Positions 1 to 7,786 of a stretch of 33,896 bases of DNA are shown here, piece after piece (position 1 is the first letter of the stretch; each line of letters opens with the position of its first letter). This stretch comes from PCC-10605 sp964409355 (GTDB lineage: Bacteria; Cyanobacteriota; Cyanobacteriia; Cyanobacteriales; Cyanobacteriaceae): the NCBI GenBank assembly GCA_964409355.1, contig CAYPDC010000033.1:1-33896 (forward strand), in the 5' to 3' direction. Made by a program: the position numbers and the translations under genes. The notes under the pieces are model-generated. The model was given only the letters and a program-made list of their open reading frames with translations, did not search any database and was not told where the DNA came from.

Positions 1-27
1 TAAAAAGGGGGGAACTCACGTTAAGAT

Positions 28-55
28 TCTCACAAATGATTTAGGATCGCTATAT
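28..55. repeat. Solo copy of a MITE-like terminal repeat
   Basis: This 28-bp stretch, beginning TCTCACA and ending GGATCGCTATAT, matches the right terminal repeat of the MITE-like element at 12721-12878 in 25 of 28 positions. No partner inverted arm is visible, because the window begins just upstream. It may be the right end of a second element whose left part lies outside the window, or a solo remnant. The reading frame of the following degenerate ORF opens directly inside it. Confidence 0.55.
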
Positions 56-374
56 AGAACAAGAAATAGAATCAGATCCAATTATTGACAAACTGTCGAA
101 TAAAATTCAAAAACAAATACGTTGTCCTAACAATAAAATACAAAACAATTTTCAAGTTCTTTTATTATATTTTCAAACGATGGAATCTTGGAAAGATAAA
201 TTTTTATTTTGGTATTATATTCTAATCACTCCCACAGTATTTGAGTTAGGATTAATCTCTTTACCTAAAATTCTATTTCCCATATATTGTCCCATCAGGA
301 TCTTGAGATTAATAATAAAGAATTTGAAAAATTGGCAGATATTCGAGATTTATAGCAGTCAGGATCAGTCATGA
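45..374 (+). pseudogene. Unrecognised partial ORF, probably a gene remnant
   Basis: An open frame runs from just after a stop at 42 to a stop at 374; the first ATG is at 180 and would give 64 residues. The frame before that ATG is also protein-like, with charged residues and a Q-rich stretch, so the ATG is probably not a true start and this is more likely the 3' part of a gene whose 5' part was lost. The product would be hydrophobic and aromatic in the middle (W-Y-Y, F-E-L-G, F-P-I-Y-C-P) with a basic C-terminal tail. I do not recognise the family. It directly follows a MITE-like terminal repeat, which may mark the break. Confidence 0.3.
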
Positions 375-884
375 GAACATGATTACGAGCTACCCTCACC
401 CGCAACCCCAGATACCAGAGGGAGAGGGGAGAATTGTTTTCTATTAGGTACGATCGCCATCAACGGAGCAACATTAGGAATATTTCTTACTCTCAATCAA
501 CCAACAAAAGACTGATACAAGATTAGTGTTAAAAGTGTTAAAATCTGCGAAAAAACAGAAAGAAATTAAAAGCAATCAAACAATCATTGACTTTTCTCAT
601 TAAAATAAAAAACCGACTATTTTATGCTTTTTAACTTGACTTTTGTTGCAATTTTAGTTATATTATTAAATAATGGTATTTTAGTTGTATTTTTTAAAAA
701 AGCACATATTTTCATTATAATATTTACATTTTCTATTTTTACAAAAAATAGGAGAAAAGTCAAGGAAAATCCGCTCTTCACTAAATGCTTAATTATTATG
801 AAATAATTAACGTAAGTCTTAACAAATAAGATTTATCTGAATTTAAAGATACAAAGATAGAAATAAAGTCTTAAAATTTCACTT
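375..884. other. Gene-poor AT-rich leader of the pilus locus
   Basis: About 500 bases separate the degenerate ORF from the chaperone gene. The stretch contains a cyanobacterial-type repeat of the CCCTCACCC...GAGGGAGAGGGG kind around 393-429, a GATCGCC site near 451, and long A/T runs. A 60-residue ORF at 624-806 is made almost entirely of I, F, L, K and N codons and has no family resemblance, so I do not call it. The promoter of the chaperone-usher genes should lie in the last 200 bases, but no clear -35/-10 pair or Shine-Dalgarno stands out. Confidence 0.4.
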
Positions 885-1742
885 ATGACGAACTTAAATC
901 AAAAAATATTCAATAAAAGGAAACTTTTGGGTTACGTTTTTCCTACTTTAATGGGATTGGTGTTGCCTTTCTACGTTGACTCAAAATCCAGTTATGCTCA
1001 AATTGGAGTATCACCTCTTGTCATTCAAGAGCAAACTGAAAGAGGACAAGCTCAAGGAATTATCAATGTTCGTAACACTACCAACGAGCCTATAAGAGTT
1101 AGAGTTTATACCGAACCCTTTATTTATGATAGGGAAAAAGGTTTTCAAACCGTAGAAACCAGTGAAGCGGACTTAACTCCCTATCTCCGATTCTCCCCTA
1201 CGGAAATGACTATTCCAGCCGGTGCAGAGCGTCGAGTGCGTTTTGTGGCTCAATTTCTTCCTAGTTTACCCGATCGAGAATACCGTGCCGCCATTTTTTC
1301 GGAAACCCTACAACAAAGTCAAGATAATCAACAAAATTCTGTGGGTATCATCGCTCGAATTGGGGTGACAGTATATGTACGCAAAGGAAATTTACAACCC
1401 AACTTAAATGTTGACTCTGCCTCCTATAATACCAAAGAGAATCTTGTGGGTTTATTAGTCAAAAATACTGGACAAGCCACCGCCTTACCTAAAGTTATTT
1501 GGCAACTTAATCAAAATGGAAGCTCGATCGTCACGGGGGAAAGCACTGAAACTACTGTAATGGCACAGAGCGATCGAATTATCAATTTGAATTTAGTTAA
1601 ACTCAATGAAACCACCCTAAAAGAAGAAAAAATCAATCTTAAAAAAGGAGAATATCAATTAACAGGGCAATTAGTTTGGCAAGAAGGAAATAATAATCCG
1701 ACAATTATTCCTTTTGAAACTAAAATATCGGTAGATAATTAG
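885..1742 (+). CDS. PapD-like periplasmic pilus chaperone
   Basis: The 285-residue protein has an N-terminal signal peptide (basic start, hydrophobic core about residues 14-30, likely cleavage near S-S-Y-A|Q at about 39). The mature part begins with an immunoglobulin-like beta-strand pattern typical of PapD/FimC-type chaperones: a strand ending in I-N-V-R-N-T, then P-I-R-V-R-V-Y, a P-Y-L-R-F-S-P segment, R-R-V-R-F-V and E-Y-R-A-A-I-F. By family knowledge such chaperones cap pilin subunits in the periplasm by donor-strand complementation and deliver them to the usher. The downstream neighbours, an usher-like protein and SCPU-type pilins on the same strand, fit this role. Sequence conservation to the enterobacterial proteins is modest, as expected for the archaic branch. 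The ATG at 885 has no strong ribosome site, but it is the only start that keeps the whole signal peptide. Confidence 0.8.
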   Translation: MTNLNQKIFNKRKLLGYVFPTLMGLVLPFYVDSKSSYAQIGVSPLVIQEQTERGQAQGIINVRNTTNEPIRVRVYTEPFIYDREKGFQTVETSEADLTPYLRFSPTEMTIPAGAERRVRFVAQFLPSLPDREYRAAIFSETLQQSQDNQQNSVGIIARIGVTVYVRKGNLQPNLNVDSASYNTKENLVGLLVKNTGQATALPKVIWQLNQNGSSIVTGESTETTVMAQSDRIINLNLVKLNETTLKEEKINLKKGEYQLTGQLVWQEGNNNPTIIPFETKISVDN

Positions 1743-1760
1743 GGCGGTGATCAAAAAGGC

Positions 1761-1814
1761 TTTTGTTAATGTAGGGGTTGAACAGTGTTCAACCCATGTA
1801 AACCTTTGATGTTA
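1761..1814. repeat. 54-bp repeat with palindromic core, copy 1
   Basis: It starts TTTTGTTAATGTAGGGGTTG and contains an inverted repeat GGGTTGAAC / GTTCAACCC with a 3-base loop. It matches the second copy at 1948-2001 at 49 of 54 positions, and two of the five differences fall in the hairpin loop, as expected if the stem is conserved. A related hairpin (GGGTTGAAT / ATTCAACCC) lies at 8132-8152 and a half-site near 13080. Confidence 0.85.
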
Positions 1815-1947
1815 ATAGTTTGAGGGCTGAAGCCCTTACTACAAAACAATGAAAAATAAATGTGATCGAAGTCTAATAATAAATATACCTTCATGATCCC
1901 CCCTTAACAAAGAGTTTTTGAGTCAAAATGGCTAAAACTACTCACTT

Positions 1948-2001
1948 TTTTGTTAATGTAGGGGTTGAACACCGTTCAACCCTTGTAAACCGTTGATTTT
2001 A
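1948..2001. repeat. 54-bp repeat with palindromic core, copy 2
   Basis: This is a direct copy of the repeat at 1761-1814 with five mismatches. The loop reads ACC instead of AGT while both stem arms are intact. It ends about 76 bases before the usher start codon. Whether it acts as a transcript-stability or attenuation element is unknown. Confidence 0.85.
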
Positions 2002-2077
2002 AGAGCTTTCCGACTTATTCAGTAAATAATAGTTAACGATCGAACTTGGTGTGAGCAAAAATTTAAAACCATAAACC

Positions 2078-4741
2078 ATGATTTGGAAATATTTTGAGTT
2101 ATTTCCTATAATTGTCATTATCAATTTTTTAGGTATTTTCACACCTGTTTTTTATTCTCGTTTCGCCCAAGCCCAAACCAACGACAAAATAACTATTCCT
2201 GAAAACATCCCTAACCCAGAAACCCCCGTTAAGTTCGACTTACTTCCCCTCGGTATCAATGTTGAAAAAAGAAATGTCCTCACCTCAACTTTTATCAAAG
2301 GTGCAGAAAACGGCACAGAAGCTGTTAACTTTTCTCAATGGTTAATTAGTTGGAATGATGTTGTTCAAGTTTTGCAACTCAAAATCACAGAAGAAACAGA
2401 AAATAGTTGGCAAATTAACGCCCCCGGTTTAGTCGTCAAAATCAATCCCCAAGAATTAACCGAAGATGAAGATTTAGGGTTAGCTATCACCCCTCAACAA
2501 ATCGAAACTTGGTTTAAAGTACCTACAGAATTTGATATTTTAGAGTACTCGATCGTATTTAAACCCCCTTGGTTGGGAATTAATATAAATCAAGGACAAT
2601 ATCAAGAAATTCCTGTTATTTTAGACGGTTTACCCGTTGTTTCTCCTCCAGCCTTTAGTTTTACAGCCCTTGGTAGTCGATCGAACTTTCGAGGTACATC
2701 TAGTTTTGACAATAATTTTTATGATAATAGCGGTGAATTAACTGCCATCGGTACTTTCTTAGGGGGCGGTTGGTTAATTACTACCACTCAAAATGATCTT
2801 TTTAGTACTACTCAATGGAATATTAAAAATGCCCAATGGTGGTATCAAGGAGATCAAGCAGACTATATCATCGGCTCTCAACCTACCTTTTGGCGAGGGG
2901 AAGGAGGAGGCAGTTTTTGGGGATTAACCACCATTCAACGATGGGGATTTACCCCCGAAAAAAATAGATTCGGTGGTACTTTCACCCCAGAGCAAAGATT
3001 ACAAGCCAATAGTTTACCTCGCACCATCACAGGAGAAGCCTCCCCCGGCACTCTTGTTCAATTAGTACAAAGTTTTGGTAGTCGTATTGTGGCAGAAACT
3101 CTTGTGGATAAGTCTGGAGTTTATATCTTTGAAAATATCCCCGTGAGAGGAGAATTTTATCAAGTGAAACTCTATAAGGATGGGCTTTTAAGTAATGAGC
3201 CGATGGTACAAAACATCAATTTTACCGATATTCCCGAACTATTACCCCAAGGGGCTTCGGTGTTAACCCTCACGGCTGGGGCGAGGCGAGAAACCATCGG
3301 CGATAATTTATTTGGTGATTTTGGCACAGTGGGAGCGGGTATGGCTTATCGTTATGGTTTATTAGAAGATATAACCCTCGGTGTCGGTTTTTACAACGAT
3401 AATCAGTCGTTTCGCACCCTTGGAGAAATTTTTTATCAACCGAATGGCATCCCTCTACGATTCTCTGTATCTGCCCTCAGTGGCGATTTTGATTCCCCTT
3501 GGGAAGTGATTTCTCGACTTAACTATAATCCTTCCCCTAATTTTTATTTAAGTATGGATTTCGATCGAATCCGTCAAAGAATGAATCTTAATTGGCGACT
3601 TTCCCGTTATCTTAACTTGACAGTTACGGGGAACTACGAAAAGGATAACCCCTATATTTCCACAGGATTAGGATTATCTTTTTCTGGTTTAGATACTTCT
3701 ACTAATATTCAAGCAGAAATAGACACTAACTATAAGCTAAATTGGTCGTTAAATCAAAGATGGAGAGCCTTAAACCTTAACCATCGAGGAGATGAAAACC
3801 GCACTTTCTCAGAAATGAGTTATAACCTATCAGGAAAAAATTATTTAGGAGATGGACATTCGATCGTACTCGATTATGAAACTCAAAATAATAACAGTAA
3901 CAATGACTATATCGGCACCCTTCAATGGCGTTACCGTTCAGCAAATCGCTTAACAGGAGGTTTACCTTCATGGGAATTTAATCTCGGTTATGGTATCGGT
4001 TCTCAAGGTAACGGTTTTGTTAGTTCGATCGCTACAGGGTTGATACCCGGATTAACCTTACGTTTACGTTATCAAGACTTTTCCCTTTCCTCCTCTAATA
4101 GTCAGTTTTTAATCGATATTTTCCCTCGATTTAACCTTCAAAACGGAGTTAGAACTATTACCAGTGAAAGAGATTTCGACAATCTTCGCTCTCAAGGTGG
4201 TTTGTGGATTAAGCCTTTTTATGATCAAAATGGTAACGGAATTTTTGACAGTGACGATGAAATTTTTACCGAAAACGCCAACTTGCTCTTAGTCTTAAAT
4301 AATCGTTCCATTCGCTCCTCCTTACCTGAAATTCAACGGGATGGAGTGTTTCTGATCGTTCCCCCCGACACATATCGACTTGACTTAGATGAAGCAGGAT
4401 ACCCCTTTGATTGGAGTCCTACCGTCACATCTTTTGCTGTCAAAGTAGCTCCCGGTGCTTATACAGAAGTATCTATTCCCTTTGTTTTGTCCTATACTTT
4501 TGCAGGAGCGCTCACCAATGCAGAAAATAAACCCATTGGGGGCGCAAAGGTGGAAGCCATACCCGAAAATGGAGGAGAAACGGTGTCTTCCATTACTAAT
4601 AATGCAGGGGTTTTCTTTTTAGAGAATTTAAAACGAGGTACATATCAATTAAAAGTCAATGACTTAATCCCTCAGCCTTCCAGTATTACCATTGATTCAT
4701 CTTCTGAGGCGTTTCAAGAACTAAATTTACAGTTGAAATAA
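2078..4741 (+). CDS. Usher-like outer-membrane pilus assembly protein
   Basis: The 887-residue protein has a signal peptide (hydrophobic 8-27, likely cleavage after F-A-Q-A at about 32). A mixed N-terminal periplasmic domain is followed by an extended series of alternating aromatic/polar strands typical of an outer-membrane beta-barrel (roughly 190-700). The barrel is interrupted near residues 314-370 by a carboxypeptidase-regulatory/plug-like Ig domain (T-I-T-G-E-A-S-P-G-T, then Y-I-F-E-N-I-P). After about 714 a calcium-loop-like stretch D-Q-N-G-N-G-I-F-D and two more beta domains follow, the last (about 805-887) again like a carboxypeptidase regulatory domain. Length and layout fit FimD/CsuD-type ushers, which translocate and polymerise pilins. 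Usher identity rests on architecture and on neighbours (chaperone upstream, pilins downstream) more than on signature residues. Another surface-export barrel is the main alternative. Confidence 0.7.
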   Translation: MIWKYFELFPIIVIINFLGIFTPVFYSRFAQAQTNDKITIPENIPNPETPVKFDLLPLGINVEKRNVLTSTFIKGAENGTEAVNFSQWLISWNDVVQVLQLKITEETENSWQINAPGLVVKINPQELTEDEDLGLAITPQQIETWFKVPTEFDILEYSIVFKPPWLGININQGQYQEIPVILDGLPVVSPPAFSFTALGSRSNFRGTSSFDNNFYDNSGELTAIGTFLGGGWLITTTQNDLFSTTQWNIKNAQWWYQGDQADYIIGSQPTFWRGEGGGSFWGLTTIQRWGFTPEKNRFGGTFTPEQRLQANSLPRTITGEASPGTLVQLVQSFGSRIVAETLVDKSGVYIFENIPVRGEFYQVKLYKDGLLSNEPMVQNINFTDIPELLPQGASVLTLTAGARRETIGDNLFGDFGTVGAGMAYRYGLLEDITLGVGFYNDNQSFRTLGEIFYQPNGIPLRFSVSALSGDFDSPWEVISRLNYNPSPNFYLSMDFDRIRQRMNLNWRLSRYLNLTVTGNYEKDNPYISTGLGLSFSGLDTSTNIQAEIDTNYKLNWSLNQRWRALNLNHRGDENRTFSEMSYNLSGKNYLGDGHSIVLDYETQNNNSNNDYIGTLQWRYRSANRLTGGLPSWEFNLGYGIGSQGNGFVSSIATGLIPGLTLRLRYQDFSLSSSNSQFLIDIFPRFNLQNGVRTITSERDFDNLRSQGGLWIKPFYDQNGNGIFDSDDEIFTENANLLLVLNNRSIRSSLPEIQRDGVFLIVPPDTYRLDLDEAGYPFDWSPTVTSFAVKVAPGAYTEVSIPFVLSYTFAGALTNAENKPIGGAKVEAIPENGGETVSSITNNAGVFFLENLKRGTYQLKVNDLIPQPSSITIDSSSEAFQELNLQLK

Positions 4742-4770
4742 TCATGAGGCTCGATCGAACTCCATCAATG

Positions 4771-4790
4771 TAGGGTGGGCATTGCCCACC
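4771..4790. repeat. GGTGGGCA/TGCCCACC hairpin repeat
   Basis: The sequence TAGGGTGGGCATTGCCCACC contains an 8-bp GC-rich inverted repeat directly after the usher stop codon. It belongs to a class of small dispersed hairpins common in cyanobacterial intergenic DNA. There is no following T run, so it is not a classical terminator, although it could protect the 3' end of the usher mRNA. Confidence 0.6.
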
Positions 4791-4815
4791 ATGTCGAATA
4801 TATAGCAGAATACGA

Positions 4816-4853
4816 GATCCCCCCTAACCCCCCCCCTTAAATAAAGGGGGAAT
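4816..4853. repeat. C-rich/G-rich dispersed hairpin repeat, copy 1
   Basis: It begins GATCCCCCCTAACCCC and ends AAAGGGGGAATTTA, so the two ends can pair. An inverted copy of the same unit lies at 13133-13169. It lies between the convergent usher and the small minus-strand gene at 4854 and overlaps neither. Confidence 0.6.
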
Positions 4854-5114
4854 TTAGTTTAAATTTCTCATAAATATTAATTCTTCATCTCTTTCATTGC
4901 GTAACTGAAAAAGAAGATCATCAGGACTAATATTTAAAGACTTACCTTCACGGCGATTAAAAATATTTGCCTTTAATGTTAATAACTCTTGATAAGATTT
5001 TTCAGGAGAAGAATTAATATTGTTATCGGTTAATTTTTCTTTTAATAAATATTTTTCTTCCCTAGTAAGATGATTAATTACTCCTACTAAATAATTGACT
5101 AATTGAGTATTCAT
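4854..5114 (-). CDS. Small antitoxin-like protein, possibly orphan
   Basis: The 86-residue acidic protein starts M-N-T-Q-L-V-N-Y-L and has an N-terminal helix with the motif L-T-R-E-E-K-Y-L-L-K-E-K-L, then S-P-E-K-S-Y-Q-E-L-L and a C-terminal L-R-N-E-R-D-E-E. This pattern resembles small cyanobacterial proteins usually found just upstream of PIN-family toxins and annotated as antitoxin components, but I cannot name a family with certainty. No PIN or other toxin gene follows it: the next downstream DNA is a repeat and then the convergent usher. If it is an antitoxin it appears to be an orphan, unless it is part of one unit with the two genes upstream of it on the same strand. Confidence 0.45.
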   Translation of the reverse strand: MNTQLVNYLVGVINHLTREEKYLLKEKLTDNNINSSPEKSYQELLTLKANIFNRREGKSLNISPDDLLFQLRNERDEELIFMRNLN

Positions 5115-5177
5115 ATACTTTTAAAGTTATTAATATTTGAAATCTTTTTTTTGTATTAATGAATAATTATACCTAAT

Positions 5178-5477
5178 TTATTTATAAGTTGAATCATGAT
5201 CAAGATGTAAACTCAGTACCCTGAGATAATTACCATCTCTTAAAGCCGTTGCCCTAAACCTTTTATTAATACGAAAACTATAAATATTTTCGCCATTATT
5301 GCCCTTTTTAGAATAAATTAACTCCCACTTTAACCCCTTACTTTTATAGAGACTATCCCAATCCATTTTAGTTATTTTTTTAAAAGTATTTAAGACACTA
5401 TAGGCATCTTCCTTACTCAAAGAAAATAAATCTTTTTGAAAAACAGGAGAGTTTAAATCCAGCAAAATATTAGCCAT
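5178..5477 (-). CDS. Putative RelE/ParE-like toxin
   Basis: The 99-residue basic protein ends with a beta-rich segment I-Y-S-F-R-I-N-K-R-F-R-A-T, then L-R-V-L-S-L-H-L-D-H-D, the arrangement seen at the C-terminus of RelE/ParE/HigB-fold toxins (strand with R-I-x-x-x-R-x-R, then a strand ending in D-H). The N-terminal half is helical. By family knowledge RelE-fold toxins are usually ribosome-dependent or free mRNA endonucleases, and ParE members act on gyrase; the sequence does not decide which. It follows a probable antitoxin gene by 21 bases on the same strand, the common antitoxin-first order. Confidence in the fold is moderate and in the activity low. Confidence 0.5.
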   Translation of the reverse strand: MANILLDLNSPVFQKDLFSLSKEDAYSVLNTFKKITKMDWDSLYKSKGLKWELIYSKKGNNGENIYSFRINKRFRATALRDGNYLRVLSLHLDHDSTYK

Positions 5478-5498
5478 TTAATTAATATTTTAACCTTT

Positions 5499-5780
5499 TT
5501 AACCCAAAATATCCTCAGTATTAAACCTAGACAATAATGAATTTTCTAACTCAGTTAAATCAGTATGAGCAGGTTTATTATTACTTACCCAATTTAAAGC
5601 CTCATCAAGTTTAGTCGCATTCTCTTTATCTAATAACCACTGTTCATTATGAGGGATAAATTTACCGATTTTAATAGTCCAAACACCATATTCAGGGTTA
5701 TCAATTAAAACATTTTCACCAGCAAACTCTTTACCTAAAGAAATTTCTCCATTACTGCCGATCGTCTTTATCTGTGTCAT
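5499..5780 (-). CDS. Putative antitoxin paired with the 5178-5477 gene
   Basis: The 93-residue acidic protein starts M-T-Q-I-K-T-I-G-S-N-G-E-I-S-L-G-K-E-F-A-G, an AbrB/MazE-like strand pattern (T-I-G-x-x-G-x-I-x-L-G-K), followed by Y-G-V-W-T-I-K-I-G-K and an acidic helical C-terminal tail. An N-terminal DNA-binding swapped-hairpin and a toxin-binding tail would be the standard antitoxin layout. It is the first gene of the minus-strand pair, 21 bases upstream of the putative RelE-like toxin. I infer a type II toxin-antitoxin pair; DNA binding and pairing are not shown by sequence alone. Confidence 0.5.
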   Translation of the reverse strand: MTQIKTIGSNGEISLGKEFAGENVLIDNPEYGVWTIKIGKFIPHNEQWLLDKENATKLDEALNWVSNNKPAHTDLTELENSLLSRFNTEDILG

Positions 5781-6417
5781 AGGAAAATAATTAATTTGTG
5801 TCTTATTATTTTTATGATATAGTAATTTTAAATCATTTATGAAAATTTTAACAATGATATTCTGTCCCTAATTCGGTACAAGGTAATTCGCAAAAAAAAN
5901 NNNNNNNNNNNNNNNNNNNNNNNNNNNNNNNNNNNNNNNNNNNNNNNNNNNNNNNNNNNNNNNNNNNNNNNNNNNNNNNNNNNNNNNNNNNNNNNNNNNA
6001 AGATGATAAGCTAATAAACAATTATTCGATCGAATTTCAGTTTTTATATTAATTTTTAAAAATAGTAATTACTTCAATTTAACCATCATAAAAATAAATT
6101 TTGATAACTTTAGTCTCAAAATTTATTGACTTACAATTTTCTATTTTATCTACTCTCACCCATAAACGACAATGTAAACTAGCTTAACTCAGGTTATTTG
6201 CGTATCTTCATCAAAACTTTACAATTCAAACTCCTAAAATTCCCGTGTTTATACTGAATCAAAAAAGTAGATTAAATGGTAAGATGTAATTACATAAAGA
6301 GTTTAAGTATTAATTTTTAAGTGCTTTGTTTAAATATACTTACTAATTAGTTTACTCAACTTATTAAAGAACTTAAAAATAATTATTCTCATTCCCATCT
6401 GACTGATAAACTTACCC
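5781..6417. other. AT-rich gap region between antitoxin and pilin genes
   Basis: Outside the 100-N run this stretch is AT-rich and I see no coding potential. It should hold the divergent promoters for the minus-strand toxin-antitoxin pair and the plus-strand pilin genes. No clear consensus promoter or operator can be assigned by eye. Because the N run marks an unknown length, genes such as a further pilin or a tip adhesin could be missing here. Confidence 0.5.
5900..5999. other. Assembly gap (100 N)
   Basis: There are exactly one hundred N, the conventional placeholder for a scaffold gap of unknown length. It is preceded by a run of A bases, which may have hampered assembly. True distance and content between the antitoxin gene and the first pilin are therefore unknown. 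Confidence 0.98.
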
Positions 6418-6951
6418 ATGGTAATCAATATGAAAATCTCCTCCCTTAAAATCCTCTCTACTTCGATCGCTTTACTCACTGGTTTTTCCGTAGTCGGTTT
6501 TGCCCAAAGTGCTATGGCACAGTCTGCTGTTTTTAATTTTACCGAAACAATAAGCAGTGCTTGTCAATTCGATGCTTTGGGGTTGGGTAATGGTTTTTCC
6601 TCTACAGCTCCTTTAACTCAGAATGGTCAAAATTTAGAAGGATCGGATTCCGTTACTGTTAACTGTAACTTTACTGGAGCTACACTACAGATAACAGACG
6701 TATCACAATCTCCTACTGCTGGTGCTGCCACAATTGCGAATGTAGTTAATTTAGATGCAACCGCTGATTTAACTGGTGATACTACAGCTACATTGACTGC
6801 AGATGGAAGTACACAAAGTGCGCTTCAAACCCTAAATGCGGGTGCAACAGCGGTGGATCTAGATTTTGTAGCTGATTTTGCTAGTGATACAGCAAGTCTG
6901 ACTGCAGGTTCATATTCCTATGAAGTAGTTATGACATTGACAAACCAATAA
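6418..6951 (+). CDS. Spore-coat-U (SCPU)-type pilin 1
   Basis: The 177-residue protein is a secreted, beta-rich, low-lysine subunit. An N-terminal signal peptide ends at S-A-M-A|Q-S; the ATG at 6430 (M-K-I-S-S) gives a cleaner signal peptide and is as likely a start as 6418, and neither has a clear Shine-Dalgarno. The mature N-terminus A-V-F-N-F-T-E-T-I is an alternating hydrophobic strand fit for donor-strand exchange, followed by Cys49 in S-S-A-C-Q-F and Cys83 in V-N-C-N-F-T-G, the expected disulfide pair of archaic Csu-type pilins. The C-terminus (G-S-Y-S-Y-E-V-V-M-T-L) is the usual final beta strand. Together with the chaperone and usher upstream it should be a major or minor pilus subunit. 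Confidence 0.75.
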   Translation: MVINMKISSLKILSTSIALLTGFSVVGFAQSAMAQSAVFNFTETISSACQFDALGLGNGFSSTAPLTQNGQNLEGSDSVTVNCNFTGATLQITDVSQSPTAGAATIANVVNLDATADLTGDTTATLTADGSTQSALQTLNAGATAVDLDFVADFASDTASLTAGSYSYEVVMTLTNQ

Positions 6952-7017
6952 AGATAACTTGCATTACATATTGTATTTTTGTTTTTTTCATTAGCTAATT
7001 TATATTAGAACAAGTGA

Positions 7018-7566
7018 ATGTCTATCTTAAACCCCAAACTTTTTACTATCTGTTGTTTATTATCTTCCATGAGTTTGGGGTTTATTTTTCCAAAATCTTC
7101 TCAAGCTCAAAGTGCAGTTTTCAACTTTCAAACAACTATTGGCGGAGAATGCTCATTTTCTAATATTCAGGGAGGCTCTTTACAACTCACTCCTGACAGA
7201 AAAGAGTTTATCAGTAATATTCCTGCCAGTGCAACCCTTACTTGTAACTTGACAGGTGTTCAATTAACCCTCAATCCTCCCGAAGTTTCTGCCGTTTCAG
7301 CGCCCTTCACCATTACATCATCAACGGCAACCGCAACCTATCAAGAGAGTAGTACTATTTTTTATACAGGTATTTTAAGAACTTTAACAGCTAGTCAGGG
7401 AAATCCTGATTCCATAACATATACAGGATTTTTAACTTTATCTTCTTCCGTTTTCAGAATAGGAGGAAGTCGTACCATAACCGTCAATATGAGTGCAAGA
7501 AGTAACACTGAAGTTTCCGCAGGTTTTTATCTTTTTGTGGTTCGTTTCTCAGCAATTCCACAATAA
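7018..7566 (+). CDS. SCPU-type pilin 2
   Basis: The 182-residue secreted protein has a signal peptide ending K-S-S-Q-A|Q-S at about residue 30. The mature start A-V-F-N-F-Q-T-T-I parallels that of the preceding pilin, and Cys45 (G-G-E-C-S-F) and Cys76 (L-T-C-N-L-T-G) form the same spaced pair. The last strand is G-F-Y-L-F-V-V-R-F-S. It follows pilin 1 by 66 bases on the same strand with no terminator visible, so the two are probably co-transcribed. The rest of the sequence differs clearly from pilin 1, so it is a distinct subunit and not a recent duplicate; which of them builds the shaft cannot be told from here. Confidence 0.7.
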   Translation: MSILNPKLFTICCLLSSMSLGFIFPKSSQAQSAVFNFQTTIGGECSFSNIQGGSLQLTPDRKEFISNIPASATLTCNLTGVQLTLNPPEVSAVSAPFTITSSTATATYQESSTIFYTGILRTLTASQGNPDSITYTGFLTLSSSVFRIGGSRTITVNMSARSNTEVSAGFYLFVVRFSAIPQ

Positions 7567-7786
7567 AATAGGAAATTCCCTAAGTAGATTTCTATTTATT
7601 TAAACTAGAAAAATCTGTATTTCTCTCAATCTCAATTTTATGTTTGATTGGATATAGTAGAACTATAGAAAACAAAAACCTTTTCCCTAGAAACGATCGA
7701 ATTATTTGAGACTCAACGTCATCTCAATAGGAGAAGGTAAACAATACTTAGGGGAGGCGGGATTAGAAATAAATCCTGTGAGAGAG

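Larger units (their letters stand above)
1743..2077. other. Repeat-rich gap between chaperone and usher genes
   Basis: These 335 bases hold no credible gene. They contain two copies of a 54-bp repeat (1761-1814 and 1948-2001), a GGGCTGAAGCCC hairpin near 1823-1834 and a GATCCCCCCTTA repeat near 1895. The two flanking genes are therefore not tightly coupled. Any shared transcript would carry several hairpins between chaperone and usher, which could lower usher expression relative to chaperone. Confidence 0.6.

Noticed and set aside
624..806. 60-residue plus-strand ORF in the leader region
   Set aside because: Its composition is driven by A/T-rich codons (I, F, L, K, N), it has no family pattern, and it has no ribosome site.
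3777..3971. Minus-strand ORF inside the usher gene
   Set aside because: It is a shadow of a well-supported coding frame with no features of its own.
7706..7786. TTG start upstream of the third pilin
   Set aside because: It would place about 27 charged residues before a clear signal peptide; the ATG at 7787 fits the secreted protein.
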